Part shown: piece by piece, positions 33,329-41,782 of the stretch | Layout: every line of letters begins with the position of its first letter | Numbering within the stretch: position 1 is the first letter of the stretch | DNA from: Streptomyces bambusae | Lineage (GTDB): Bacteria > Actinomycetota > Actinomycetes > Streptomycetales > Streptomycetaceae | Direction: 5' to 3' | DNA: 64,000 nucleotides | NCBI RefSeq assembly: GCF_020532645.1 | Contig: NZ_JAJAUZ010000010.1 | Location: 97,984-161,983, forward strand | Program-made: the position numbers and the translations under genes | The notes under the pieces: model-generated | Database searches by the model: none | What the model was told of the DNA's origin: nothing | Seen by the model: only the letters and a program-made list of their open reading frames with translations

Positions 33329-33403
33329 TCAGGTGTTGGGGCGCTTGCCGTGGTTCGCGCCCTTCTTCTTGCGGGCCCGGCGCTTGTTGCCGCGCTTCGA
33401 CAT
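33329..33403 (-). CDS. ribosomal protein bL37 (24 residues)
   Basis: A tiny gene on the minus strand encoding a 24-residue, very basic peptide: MSKRGNKRRARKKKGA, then NHGKRPNT. It matches the actinobacterial large-subunit protein bL37, whose NHGKRPN ending is diagnostic. ATG 33403 is preceded by GGGAG at 8 nt. It has its own stretch between the MarR gene and a strong terminator, so it is probably monocistronic. A TAGACT hexamer on the minus strand (33442-33447) could be its -10. Confidence 0.9.
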   Translation of the reverse strand: MSKRGNKRRARKKKGANHGKRPNT

Positions 33404-33457
33404 GGCGTATCTCCCTCAATTGGGACAATGCGGGCTACGCCAGTCTAGGGTCGCGGG

Positions 33458-33934
33458 TCAGATCTTGCCTCGGCTGTCGCGCAGCTGCTCCGCGACCGGC
33501 TTGAGGGAGGAGGCCAGTCCGGCCAGCGCCTCCGGCGTCAGCATGTCGATGAAGTGCCGGCGCACCGATGCCACGTGGTGCGGGGCGACCTTCCGCATCG
33601 TCTCCATGCCCTGCTCGGTCAGCACGGCGTAGAGGCCGCGCCGGTCGGACTCGCAGTTCACGCGGACCACGAGCCCGGCCGACTCCATGCGGGTGATCTG
33701 GTGGGACAGGCGGCTCTTCGACTGCAGCGTCGCGGTCGCGAGGTCGCTCATCCGCATCCGGTGGTCCTCGGACTCCGAGAGGTTGACCAGGATCTCGTAG
33801 TCGTTGTTGGTCAGGCCGAACGGCTGGAGATCCTTCTCCATCTGGTACGTCAGCAGTCTGTTGACGTCCAGGTACGTGCGCCAGGCGCACTGCTCCGCGT
33901 CGTCCAGCCAACGGGTTGCCGTCTCAGTCTCCAT
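33458..33934 (-). CDS. MarR-family transcriptional regulator
   Basis: 158 residues. Winged helix-turn-helix core: LTNNDYEILVNLSESEDHRMRMSDLATATLQSKSRLSHQITRMESAGLVVRVNCESDRRGLYAVLTEQG. Long N- and C-terminal helices serve dimerisation. ATG 33934 has no ribosome site but a TAGAGT hexamer 6 nt upstream, so the mRNA may be leaderless. The ligand and targets are not evident. The partial dyad TTGTACGGTATTCAA just upstream may be its own operator. Confidence 0.92.
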   Translation of the reverse strand: METETATRWLDDAEQCAWRTYLDVNRLLTYQMEKDLQPFGLTNNDYEILVNLSESEDHRMRMSDLATATLQSKSRLSHQITRMESAGLVVRVNCESDRRGLYAVLTEQGMETMRKVAPHHVASVRRHFIDMLTPEALAGLASSLKPVAEQLRDSRGKI

Positions 33935-33940
33935 ATGAGG

Positions 33941-33946
33941 ACTCTA
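33941..33946 (-). promoter_or_regulatory. -10 hexamer upstream of MarR gene
   Basis: TAGAGT on the minus strand ends 6 nt before ATG 33934. An overlapping TAGGGT (33946-33951) is an alternative. A TTGTAC at 33966-33971 gives a 19-nt spacing. Confidence 0.4.
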
Positions 33947-34019
33947 CCCTAAGATGTTGAATACCGTACAAAGATGAACGATCCCCGGACCGGAACCCTC
34001 ACCCTCGGCAGGGTAACTG

Positions 34020-34874
34020 TCACAGTCCGAAGCGGCGCTGCAGGTCCCCCAGCTGCCCCGGCATCCGCGGCACGCCCAGCTGCTGCCCCAGCGGGCCCTG
34101 GCCGTGCCCCGGCACCCCGGCGGCCGCCTGCACCTGGCCGACCGGCTGCTCGGCCATGAGCAGCTCCGTCGACTGGAGCAGCACGGTGCCCGCCCCCACG
34201 AACTCGAACTGGTGCTCCTCGCCGGAAGCACCCCCGATGCCCGTGAGCTGGCGCAGACCGCCCATCACGCCCTGCATGTAGCCGTGGTCGTAGTGGTGGC
34301 ACGGGGACGGGCAGTCGGCCCATCCCACCAGCGCCTGCGGGTCGACCCGCAGCGGCGGCTCCATGAACACCACCGGACCGTTGGACGCCGCCACGAACTT
34401 CCCGGTTCCGATCAGCGTCAGGAATCCCGGCACGATCGACTGCTTCAGTGCCAGGCTCGGCTGGTACGCGAGCAGGTTGCCGGACCGGATCGTCAGGTTG
34501 CCCTCGTCCAGGTCGTACGAGTTCACGTCGAAGGCCCGGTCGGCGAGCAGCATCTTGCCGGAGCCCTCGGCCACCACCCAGTCGCTCGCGTGCAGCGGCG
34601 AGTGGAAGCTGGTGCGCAGCAGCCGGTCGAAGCGGCCGTGGCCGATCCCGTTGAAGTCGATCTGCCCGTAGTAGGCGATCATCTTGCCCTTCTGCAGGAA
34701 CCACTGGCTCCCCTTGAGCTCCACGCAGAAGGTGTACGGGTTGACGTTGTCGTCCGAGGGCAGCGCGTACGGGTCCAGGACGGTCGGGCCGCCGGGGCCG
34801 CCCGGACCGCCGAAGCCGGGGCCGGGACCGCCGCCCGGGCCGGGTCCGTAGGAGGGTGCGGGTCCGTAGTTCAC
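34020..34874 (-). CDS. AIM24-family protein (third gene of the triad)
   Basis: 284 residues. A Gly/Pro/Tyr-rich N-terminus of about 30 residues (SYGPGPGGGPGPGFGG) precedes an AIM24 beta-sandwich domain (about 45-250) with GSQWFLQKGKMIAYYGQID and SGNLLAYQPSLALKQS. It has a HHYDHG segment near residue 210. The start overlaps the stop of the preceding AIM24 gene by 4 nt. Molecular function of bacterial AIM24 proteins is not established. Confidence 0.85.
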   Translation of the reverse strand: MNYGPAPSYGPGPGGGPGPGFGGPGGPGGPTVLDPYALPSDDNVNPYTFCVELKGSQWFLQKGKMIAYYGQIDFNGIGHGRFDRLLRTSFHSPLHASDWVVAEGSGKMLLADRAFDVNSYDLDEGNLTIRSGNLLAYQPSLALKQSIVPGFLTLIGTGKFVAASNGPVVFMEPPLRVDPQALVGWADCPSPCHHYDHGYMQGVMGGLRQLTGIGGASGEEHQFEFVGAGTVLLQSTELLMAEQPVGQVQAAAGVPGHGQGPLGQQLGVPRMPGQLGDLQRRFGL

Positions 34875-35521
34875 AGCTTTTCCTCCGACGCCTGGACGTA
34901 CACGGCACCGTGCCCGGACAGCTCCAGCTGGAACGCCTCGCCCGAGCCGCGCCCCACCATGTCCCGCCAGCCGAGCGCGGTGGAGAGCTTGTTCCGTACG
35001 TCGCCGTGGTGGGCCACGTACGCCTGCGGGTCCACGTGGACCGGCCGGTTGGGGGTGATGGGGAGCTCGATGACCCCGCCGTGGGCCATCACGGCGACCG
35101 CGCCGTGGCCCTTGAGGGTGGTGGTGAACAGGCCCTGGCCGGTCACCTGGCCGCGCACCATGCCCATGACCCCGCCCTGCGAGCCCATGAACATCGTGCC
35201 CTGCTGGAGGGTGCCGTCGAAGGCCAGCAGTCGGTCGGCCTCCACGTACAGGGTGTCGCCCTGGAGGTTGATCACCTGGATGTGGTGGCCGCCGTGGCCG
35301 AACATCACGGTGCCCTGGCCCTCGACGGTCATCAGCGGGGTCTGCTCGTTGGCCACCCGGCGGCCGATCATGCCCATCACGCCGCCCTGGCCGCCCGTGA
35401 GGTCCGGGGTGAAGGAGACCTCGCCCCGGTAGGCGAGCATCGCGCCGCGCTGGCTGTAGACGCGCTGGCCCGGCACGATCTGGGCCTCGATCATCTTCGA
35501 GTTGATCTCGCGGAACGGCAT
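34871..35521 (-). CDS. AIM24-family protein (second gene of the triad)
   Basis: 216 residues, AIM24 domain throughout, with IVPGQRVYSQRGAMLAYRGEVSF, GQGTVMFGHGGHHIQVINLQGDTLYVEADRLLAFD and ALGWRDMVGRGSGEAFQLELSGHGAVYVQ. No signal peptide or membrane segment. ATG 35521 shares one base with the stop of the upstream AIM24 gene (TGATG), so the three are translationally coupled. Confidence 0.88.
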   Translation of the reverse strand: MPFREINSKMIEAQIVPGQRVYSQRGAMLAYRGEVSFTPDLTGGQGGVMGMIGRRVANEQTPLMTVEGQGTVMFGHGGHHIQVINLQGDTLYVEADRLLAFDGTLQQGTMFMGSQGGVMGMVRGQVTGQGLFTTTLKGHGAVAVMAHGGVIELPITPNRPVHVDPQAYVAHHGDVRNKLSTALGWRDMVGRGSGEAFQLELSGHGAVYVQASEEKL

Positions 35522-36159
35522 CAGACGTCGCCCCCGACCGTGTTCCGCTCGCTGGGCTGCACGTACACCAGGCCCTCGCCCTCGAACCGGATCTGGAACG
35601 CCTCGCCCGAGCCCTCGCCGATCAGGGTGCGGAAGTTCACGCCCGACTGGAAGTGCTGCTGGAGGTTGCCGGTGTGCGCGATGTACGCACCCGGGTCGAC
35701 GGAGAGCGGGTACTGGGCGCTGACGCGCAGTACCACCGCCGGGCCGTCGGACATGATCGCGGCCTGCCCGGTGCCCTCCACCGTGGTGGTGAAGAGCCCG
35801 TTGCCGGTCGCGCCGCCCCGCAGGCCGGTGAAGGTGGTGCCGGTGCGCAGGCCGGCGTCGGTGCACAGGAGGTTGCTGGACTCTACGTACAGCTTCTCCC
35901 CGTGCAGGTTGACGAGGTTGATCTCGCTCGCGCGGTCGGCGAAGTAGCAGGTGCCGTGCCCCTGCACTTCCATGACGGTCATCTGTTCGCCGGTCAGCCG
36001 GCGGGTCACCATCCCGCGGAGGCCCTCACCGCCGCCGGACATCTTCTTGAAGGCCATCTGGCCGTCGTACGCGACCATCGAGCCGTTCTTCGCTTTGACG
36101 GCATCGCCGGAGAGGTCGACGGCGAGCACCTTGCTGCCTTGGAGTCGGAACTGTGCCAC
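35521..36159 (-). CDS. AIM24-family protein (first gene of the triad)
   Basis: 212 residues, AIM24 domain with FRLQGSKVLAVDLSGDAVKAKNGSMVAYDGQMAFKK, GHGTCYFADRASEINLVNLHGEKLYVESSNLL and IGEGSGEAFQIRFEGEGLVYVQPSER. GTG 36159 is chosen because it gives the domain start directly and a TAACGT hexamer lies exactly 7 nt upstream, although no ribosome site is present. The longer ORF from 36261 is non-homologous. Confidence 0.87.
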   Translation of the reverse strand: MAQFRLQGSKVLAVDLSGDAVKAKNGSMVAYDGQMAFKKMSGGGEGLRGMVTRRLTGEQMTVMEVQGHGTCYFADRASEINLVNLHGEKLYVESSNLLCTDAGLRTGTTFTGLRGGATGNGLFTTTVEGTGQAAIMSDGPAVVLRVSAQYPLSVDPGAYIAHTGNLQQHFQSGVNFRTLIGEGSGEAFQIRFEGEGLVYVQPSERNTVGGDV

Positions 36160-36166
36160 GGGGGAG

Positions 36167-36172
36167 ACGTTA
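36167..36172 (-). promoter_or_regulatory. -10 hexamer for leaderless AIM24 operon mRNA
   Basis: TAACGT on the minus strand, then 7 nt (CTCCCCC), then GTG 36159. Confidence 0.45.
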
Positions 36173-36246
36173 ACGGCCCCCGGCGCAGGCGAACAGGGGC
36201 AGCCGGCTCCTCGCGGCGATCGGGGCCCGTCCGAAGGGGACCCTCG

Positions 36247-36262
36247 GTCAAGATCGGGCAAA
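36247..36262 (+). promoter_or_regulatory. shared 16-nt motif upstream of the first DUF3817 gene
   Basis: GTCAAGATCGGGCAAA occurs 50 nt before GTG 36312. The same sequence, with one change, lies upstream of the second DUF3817 gene at 45080. It could be a -35 region or activator site. Confidence 0.5.
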
Positions 36263-36311
36263 GGGGGCTGGGAGAATGGCGGGGTCCCAGCCCCCGGCCC
36301 GAAGGTTCCCC

Positions 36312-36662
36312 GTGGACATCAAGACCGCTTCCGCCCTGCACCGACTGCGCCTGATCTCCGTTCCGGAGGCGCTGTCCTTCCCGGCCCTGCTGATCTTCGG
36401 ATCGCTGCTCAGCCGGATCTCGGACATCGACTACCTGATGATGCCGCTCGGTGTCCTGCACGGTGCGCTCTTCGTGCTCTACGCGCTCTTCCTGCTGGAC
36501 GTCTGGAACAAGGCGAAGTGGCCCTTCAAGAAGGTCGCCCTGTTCTTCGTGCTCGCCCTGCTGCCCTTCGGCGGCCTGTACGGCGACAAGCTGCTCAAGC
36601 GCGACGAGGCCGACAGCGTGGTCGCCGCCCGCACCGCCGAGCAGGAGGGCGCCGCGGCCTGA
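36312..36662 (+). CDS. DUF3817 integral membrane protein (copy 1)
   Basis: 116 residues with three hydrophobic helices. Features are ALHRLRLISVPEALSFPALL, MMPLGVLHGALFVLYALFLLDVWNKAKWPFKKVALFFVLALLPFGG and the end KLLKRDEA. The W-x-x-x-K-x-x-W-P-F-K pattern is typical of DUF3817. GTG 36312 follows GAAGG. A paralog lies at 45118. Function unknown. Confidence 0.85.
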   Translation: MDIKTASALHRLRLISVPEALSFPALLIFGSLLSRISDIDYLMMPLGVLHGALFVLYALFLLDVWNKAKWPFKKVALFFVLALLPFGGLYGDKLLKRDEADSVVAARTAEQEGAAA

Positions 36663-36688
36663 CCGCCGCCCCGCACCGCTTCCGGCCG

Positions 36689-36740
36689 GCCCCGCGCCGA
36701 CCGCCGTCCGCCACCCGGACGGCGGTGCGCGGGGCCTTTG
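36689..36740 (+). terminator. terminator after DUF3817 copy 1
   Basis: A composite stem: outer GGCCCCGCGC / GCGCGGGGCC (10 bp), inner ACCGCCGTCCG / CGGACGGCGGT (11 bp), followed by TTT. Confidence 0.85.
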
Positions 36741-36835
36741 CATGAGATCCCCCGCTCGGCCGAATCCCGTTCGACATGCCCTGGTATGTCCACTTTTGTG
36801 GAGGCATCAAGTTCGGTTCGAGCTCTGGAGGGACC

Positions 36836-38596
36836 GTGCGGCCGGAAGGCTACGACTACGAGACCCACAGCCGACTCGCCGGCCCGCTCCGGGAACCGGA
36901 TCCCGCGGGCTACCGGGTGCAGTACCGCCCCCTGCTGTCGCAGGGGCCGAACCGAATACGCGCCGCCCTGCTGATGACGCTCGCGCCGATCGCGGCGTCC
37001 GGGCTGCTGCTCTACCTGGTGTGGCCCTCGCACTGGACCCGCCGCGACGGCGCCGCCGAGTGGCTGGTCACCCTCGACGCTGTGATGCTCGCCTCGATCG
37101 CGCTGATCATGTTCTTCACGGTGGTCAACGTCGCCTCGATCGCCCACGCCACCCTGGTCGCCCGGGACCCGGTGCCCGTCACCCCCGAGCCCGGCACCCG
37201 CGTCGCGTTCCTCACCACGTACGTGCCCGGCAAGGAGCCCCTCGCCATGGTGCGCGCGACCCTGGCGGCCGCCGTCCGGATCCGGCACGAGGGACACCTC
37301 GACGTCTGGCTCCTCGACGAGGGCGACGACCCCGAGGCCCGGCTGCTCTGCGAGGAGCTGGGCGTGCACCACTTCACCCGCAAGGGCGTCCCCGCGTGGA
37401 ACCGGGACAAGGGCCCGCACCGCGCGAAGACCAAGCACGGCAACTACAACGCCTGGCTCGCCATGCACGGCAAGGACTACGAGTTCTTCGCCTCGGTCGA
37501 CACCGACCACGTGCCGCTGCCGGCCTTCCTGGAGCGCATGCTCGGGTACTTCCGCGACCCGGACGTGGCCTTCGTCGTCGGCCCCCAGGTGTACGGGAAC
37601 TACACCGAGTACGTCACCAGGGCCGCCGAATCCCAGCAGTACCTCTTCCATTCGCTGATCCAGCGCGCGGGCAACCGGTACGGCGCCCCGATGTTCGTCG
37701 GCACCAACAACGTGGTCCGGATCAGTGCCGTGCTGTCCGTCGGCGGGCTCTACGACTCCATCACCGAGGACATGGCCACCGGCTTCGAGCTGCACCGCCG
37801 CCGCAACGCGGCCACCGGCCGGTTCTGGCGCTCCGTCTACACCCCCGACGTGCTCGCCGTCGGCGAGGGGCCGGCCTCCTGGACCGACTTCTTCACCCAG
37901 CAGCTGCGCTGGTCCCGGGGCACCTACGAGACCCTCGTCAAGCAGTACTGGAAGAGCTTCTTCCGGATGCCGCCGGGACGCTGGCTCAACTACACGCTGA
38001 TGCTCGTCTACTACCCGATGACCGCCGTGAACTGGCTGCTCGGCATCCTCAGCTGCGTCCTCTTCCTGTGGTTCGGCGCCTCCGGCACCCAGGTCTCGAC
38101 CTCGGTGTGGCTGATGCTCTACAGCGACGCCGCCGCCCTCCAGATCGGCCTCTACCTCTGGAACCGGCGGCACAACGTCTCCCCGCACGAGCCCGAGGGC
38201 TCCGGCGGCCTGGCCGGCATGGCGATGTCCGCGATCTGCGCGCCCGTCTACCTCAAGTCGCTGGGCGCGGCCGCGGTGCGCACCCGCGGCCGGTTCGTCG
38301 TCACCCCCAAGGGAGACGGCGCAAGCCCCGACCGGATGGCCACCTTCCGTATCCACCTCTACTGGGCCGCCGTCCTCGCCGTCTCCCTGGCCGCCTCGGT
38401 GCGCTACGGCCACACCCACGCGGCGATGCGGATCTGGGCGGTGCTCGCCCTGCTGATCGCGCTCGCCCCGGTCGCGGTGTGGACCGTGACCCTCGTAAGG
38501 GACCGCCGGGCCCGCGCCCGGGCCCTCGTGCTCGGCGGCGCCGACCCGGGCGACGAGCCGGAGCCGGCCTTCGCCACGACGACTGGAGGGAACTGA
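36836..38596 (+). CDS. cslA: cellulose synthase-like glycosyltransferase CslA
   Basis: 586-residue GT2 membrane glycosyltransferase. Two N-terminal helices (about residues 45-115) are followed by a cytoplasmic catalytic domain with LLDEGDDPE, ASVDTDH (D-x-D), TEDMATGFELHRR and QQLRW (Q-x-x-R-W), then about five C-terminal helices. It closely resembles S. coelicolor CslA, which makes a beta-glucan at hyphal tips with GlxA. GTG 36836 follows GGAGGG. ATG 36776 would add 20 residues that I judge unlikely. glxA starts 3 nt after its stop. Confidence 0.9.
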   Translation: MRPEGYDYETHSRLAGPLREPDPAGYRVQYRPLLSQGPNRIRAALLMTLAPIAASGLLLYLVWPSHWTRRDGAAEWLVTLDAVMLASIALIMFFTVVNVASIAHATLVARDPVPVTPEPGTRVAFLTTYVPGKEPLAMVRATLAAAVRIRHEGHLDVWLLDEGDDPEARLLCEELGVHHFTRKGVPAWNRDKGPHRAKTKHGNYNAWLAMHGKDYEFFASVDTDHVPLPAFLERMLGYFRDPDVAFVVGPQVYGNYTEYVTRAAESQQYLFHSLIQRAGNRYGAPMFVGTNNVVRISAVLSVGGLYDSITEDMATGFELHRRRNAATGRFWRSVYTPDVLAVGEGPASWTDFFTQQLRWSRGTYETLVKQYWKSFFRMPPGRWLNYTLMLVYYPMTAVNWLLGILSCVLFLWFGASGTQVSTSVWLMLYSDAAALQIGLYLWNRRHNVSPHEPEGSGGLAGMAMSAICAPVYLKSLGAAAVRTRGRFVVTPKGDGASPDRMATFRIHLYWAAVLAVSLAASVRYGHTHAAMRIWAVLALLIALAPVAVWTVTLVRDRRARARALVLGGADPGDEPEPAFATTTGGN

Positions 38597-38599
38597 CCC

Positions 38600-40567
38600 A
38601 TGGCCTACCGGCCTTCCCGGAAGTTCAAGAAGACCGCCCTCGGCGCCGGCGCGGTGGTCGTGCTGGCCGGGCTCAACGCCCCCGCCGCCCTCTCCTTCGC
38701 CGAGGACCGCTACCAGGCGTACAAGATCGGCCAGGCCAGCTACAAGATCCAGTACGGGTCCTGGTCGTTGGTCGGGATGCCCGCCGAGCACCGCGTCAAC
38801 GCCATGCACGCGGCCCTGCTGCACACCGGGAAGGTGCTGCTCATCGCCGGGTCCGGCAACAACCAGAAGAACTTCGACAAGGGCTCCTTCGACACCGTCC
38901 TGTGGGACCCGTCGAACGACACCTTCAAGAAGATCCCCACCCCCGAGGACTTCTTCTGCTCCGGCCACAGCCAGCTGCCCGACGGCCGGCTGCTGGTGGC
39001 CGGCGGCACCGCCCGGTACGAGGTCCTCGACGGCAAGGTCACCCGCGCCGGCGGCGGCATGCGGGTCAAGAACGAGAGCCCCGACAAGGCGGTGACGCTG
39101 AAGAAGGGCACCGTCTTCCGGTCGCCCTCCGGCGTGGAGTACGTCTCCCGGTTCGACGTCACCGTTCCCAAGGCCAAGCGCGAGTTCCAGATCTCGTACG
39201 CCCCCAGCGGCCGGATGCTGCCGTGGCAGACGAAGGTCACCGCCGCCGAGGCCCGGGTCTTCGTCGAGGCGGTCGCCGAAGGCCCGCAGGGCCTCACCAC
39301 GCAGGCCGCCCAGTACGAGGTCGTCGGCCTCAAGGGCGTCGACGCCGACAACGTGTACGGGCTCGCCGAGCGGCTCAGCGTCGACAAGCAGGACTTCCAG
39401 GGCATCCGGGCCGCCTACGAGTTCGACCCCAGGGCCGAGAAGTACATCCCGGTCGACCCCATGAAGGACGCCCGCTGGTACCCGACCCTGGTCACCCTCC
39501 AGGACGGCAGGGTGCTCGCCGTCTCCGGCCTCAACGACGTCGGCGACGTGGTCCCCGGCGACAACGAGATCTACGACCCGAAGACCAAGAAGTGGTCCAA
39601 GGGCCCCTTCCGGTACTTCCCCACCTACCCGTCACTCTTCCTCACCAAGGGCGGCAAGCTCCTCTACACCGGCTCCAACGCCGGCTACGGACCCGCCGAG
39701 AAGGGCCGCGAACCGGGCCTGTGGGACCTGAAGAACAACAGCTTCCACAAGCTCCCCGGCCTCACCGACCCCGACCAGCTGGAGACCTCCTCCTCCCTGC
39801 TGCTGCCGCCCGCCCAGGACCAGCGGCTGATGGTGCTCGGCGGCGGCGGGGTCGGCGAGTCCCGCAAGGCCACCGGCCGCACCTCGATCATCGACCTCAA
39901 GCAGGCCGGACCGGTCTTCAAGGACGGGCCGCGGCTGCCGCAGGGCACCCGCTACCTCAGCTCCGTGATCCTGCCGGACGACTCCGTGTTCACCACCGGC
40001 GGCGCCTCCGACTACCGCGGGCGCGGCGCCAGCGACATCCGCAAGGCCCAGTTCTACTGGCCCCGCACCAACTCGTTCGTGGCCGCGGCCGCGCCCTCGG
40101 TGGGCCGCAACTACCACTCCGAAGCCCTCCTGCTGCCCGACGGCCGGGTCGCCACCTTCGGCTCCGACCCGCTGTTCGCCGACAAGGACAACACCAAGCT
40201 CGGCAAGTTCGAGACCAGGCTGGAGGTCTACACCCCGCCCTACCTGCACCGGGACCCGTCCCGGCGGCCGCAGCTGGGCGCCGGCCCCGACGAGGTCGAC
40301 CAGAAGGGCCGGGCCACCTTCAAGACCCCCGACCCCGGCCGGATCGAACGGGCCCGGCTGATGCGGCCCAGCGCCGTCACCCACACCACCGACGTCGAAC
40401 AGCGCTCCGTCGAACTCGGCCTGACGAAGACCGCCGACTCGGTGACCGTGCAGGTGCCGGCCGACCCGACGCTCGTGCCGCCCGGCTGGTACATGCTCTT
40501 CGTCACGGACGCGGACGGGACGCCGTCGGTGGCGAAGTGGATCCGGGTCGGGGGAGCCGGGAGGTAG
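38600..40567 (+). CDS. glxA: GlxA-type mononuclear copper radical oxidase
   Basis: 655 residues with an N-terminal membrane anchor/signal (TALGAGAVVVLAGLNAPAAL). The galactose-oxidase active-site set is intact. Cys120 (EDFFCSGH) and Tyr294 (ARWYPTL) match the Cys-Tyr crosslink, with Trp293 adjacent. Tyr505-His506 (RNYHSEALLLPDGRV) and His595 (VTHTTDVEQRS) fit the remaining copper ligands. ATG 38600 is 3 nt downstream of cslA, implying one operon. Sequence similarity to S. coelicolor GlxA as I recall it is clear but not extreme, so this may be a second paralog. Confidence 0.9.
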   Translation: MAYRPSRKFKKTALGAGAVVVLAGLNAPAALSFAEDRYQAYKIGQASYKIQYGSWSLVGMPAEHRVNAMHAALLHTGKVLLIAGSGNNQKNFDKGSFDTVLWDPSNDTFKKIPTPEDFFCSGHSQLPDGRLLVAGGTARYEVLDGKVTRAGGGMRVKNESPDKAVTLKKGTVFRSPSGVEYVSRFDVTVPKAKREFQISYAPSGRMLPWQTKVTAAEARVFVEAVAEGPQGLTTQAAQYEVVGLKGVDADNVYGLAERLSVDKQDFQGIRAAYEFDPRAEKYIPVDPMKDARWYPTLVTLQDGRVLAVSGLNDVGDVVPGDNEIYDPKTKKWSKGPFRYFPTYPSLFLTKGGKLLYTGSNAGYGPAEKGREPGLWDLKNNSFHKLPGLTDPDQLETSSSLLLPPAQDQRLMVLGGGGVGESRKATGRTSIIDLKQAGPVFKDGPRLPQGTRYLSSVILPDDSVFTTGGASDYRGRGASDIRKAQFYWPRTNSFVAAAAPSVGRNYHSEALLLPDGRVATFGSDPLFADKDNTKLGKFETRLEVYTPPYLHRDPSRRPQLGAGPDEVDQKGRATFKTPDPGRIERARLMRPSAVTHTTDVEQRSVELGLTKTADSVTVQVPADPTLVPPGWYMLFVTDADGTPSVAKWIRVGGAGR

Positions 40568-40625
40568 GGCACCGGCCGCCGCTCCGGCCCGGCTGCTCCC
40601 TCGGCCCGGCTGCCTCTGGGCCCGG

Positions 40626-41651
40626 CTACTCCTTGGCCCGGCGGGCCAGACCCAGGGCGTAGTCGGGCCACCAGGTGCCCGCCTGCGGGCCGCCGCGGCA
40701 CCGGCCGTCCGACTCGCCCGGCCGCTTGATCCACAGGAAGGCGTCCACCAGCGGGTCGCCGGTCCGGTCCGTCGGCGGCGCGCCCAGCGCCCGGCCCGGC
40801 GGGTTGCACCAGGCCTCCGCCCGGTTCCCGGGCAGCGGGCCGTCGCCGTTGCGGCTGGTGTCGATCACGAAGTGCTTGCCGCCGGTGGCCTCCGAGATCC
40901 GCGCCCCGTATGCCCGGCCGGCGGCGTCCGGCTGGAAGTTCGACACGTTCAGTGAGAACCCGTCGGCCTCCTTGAGCCCGGCCCGGAACAGCGGCTCCAC
41001 CAGCTTCGCCGGGTCCGGGATCCAGGCCGGGTTGCCGGCGTCCAGGTACACCCGGGTGTTCGGCTGCCGCTTGAGCCGCGCGACCGCCTCGGCCAGCAGG
41101 GCGTACCGCTCGTCGTGGTGGTCGGCCTGCGTGCAGCCGTCGATGATGTGCGGGATCGCGTCCGGCTCCAGCACCACGATCGCCTCGGTGCTGCCGATGC
41201 TCTCCGCGAACTTCCCGATCCACTGCCGGTACGCGTCCCCGTTCCAGGCCCCGCCCGCCGAGTGCTGGCCGCAGTCCCGGTACGGGATGTTGTACGCGGT
41301 GAGGACCAGGGTGCGCCCCGCCTTCCGGGCGCCGGCCGCGGCCCGCCGGATCTCCGGGCCCGGGTCGTCGCCCGGCCCCCACAGCGCCATCGGCCGCTCC
41401 GAGATCCGCCGCAGCACCTGCGCGTCGCTGTTGCGGCCCTGCGCCTCCCAGCGGGCCACCTGCCGCGCCGCGTCGCTCTGGGGGTCCACCCAGAACGGCG
41501 ACTCGGGCGGGGCGGCCGGGTCGGCCGAGACCGGCGGCGCGGTCGGCGCGGGGGCCGGCCCGGCCCCCTCCGTGCAGGCCGTGGCCGGCGCCAGCAGCAG
41601 GACGAGGCCGAGCGCGAGAACGGGGGAGCGGAGGCGACGGTGGCCGGACAT
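40626..41651 (-). CDS. secreted GH6-family glycoside hydrolase (endoglucanase-like)
   Basis: 341 residues. A signal peptide with a possible weak lipobox (LLLAPATAC, about residue 26) precedes a Pro/Ala linker and a GH6 domain. GH6 signatures are VLTAYNIPYRDCG, IVVLEPDAIPHIIDGC (conserved Asp region), VYLDAGNPAWIP, SLNVSNFQP, KHFVIDTSRNGDG and DAFLWIKRPGESDG. ATG 41651 follows GAAGG. It is convergent with glxA. In S. coelicolor a hydrolase of this type (CslZ) accompanies cslA-glxA, so it likely trims the glucan they make. Confidence 0.88.
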   Translation of the reverse strand: MSGHRRLRSPVLALGLVLLLAPATACTEGAGPAPAPTAPPVSADPAAPPESPFWVDPQSDAARQVARWEAQGRNSDAQVLRRISERPMALWGPGDDPGPEIRRAAAGARKAGRTLVLTAYNIPYRDCGQHSAGGAWNGDAYRQWIGKFAESIGSTEAIVVLEPDAIPHIIDGCTQADHHDERYALLAEAVARLKRQPNTRVYLDAGNPAWIPDPAKLVEPLFRAGLKEADGFSLNVSNFQPDAAGRAYGARISEATGGKHFVIDTSRNGDGPLPGNRAEAWCNPPGRALGAPPTDRTGDPLVDAFLWIKRPGESDGRCRGGPQAGTWWPDYALGLARRAKE

Positions 41652-41782
41652 CCGGGACCCTTCGGGGCGGCAGGGGCGGGTACGGGCCGGGCCATCGTGA
41701 CATGACGGACATCCGGTCCGGCGCCACGACACCGGTCCGCGGGCGGCGTCCCCCGGACGACAGGCCCCGGAGGGCAATACAC

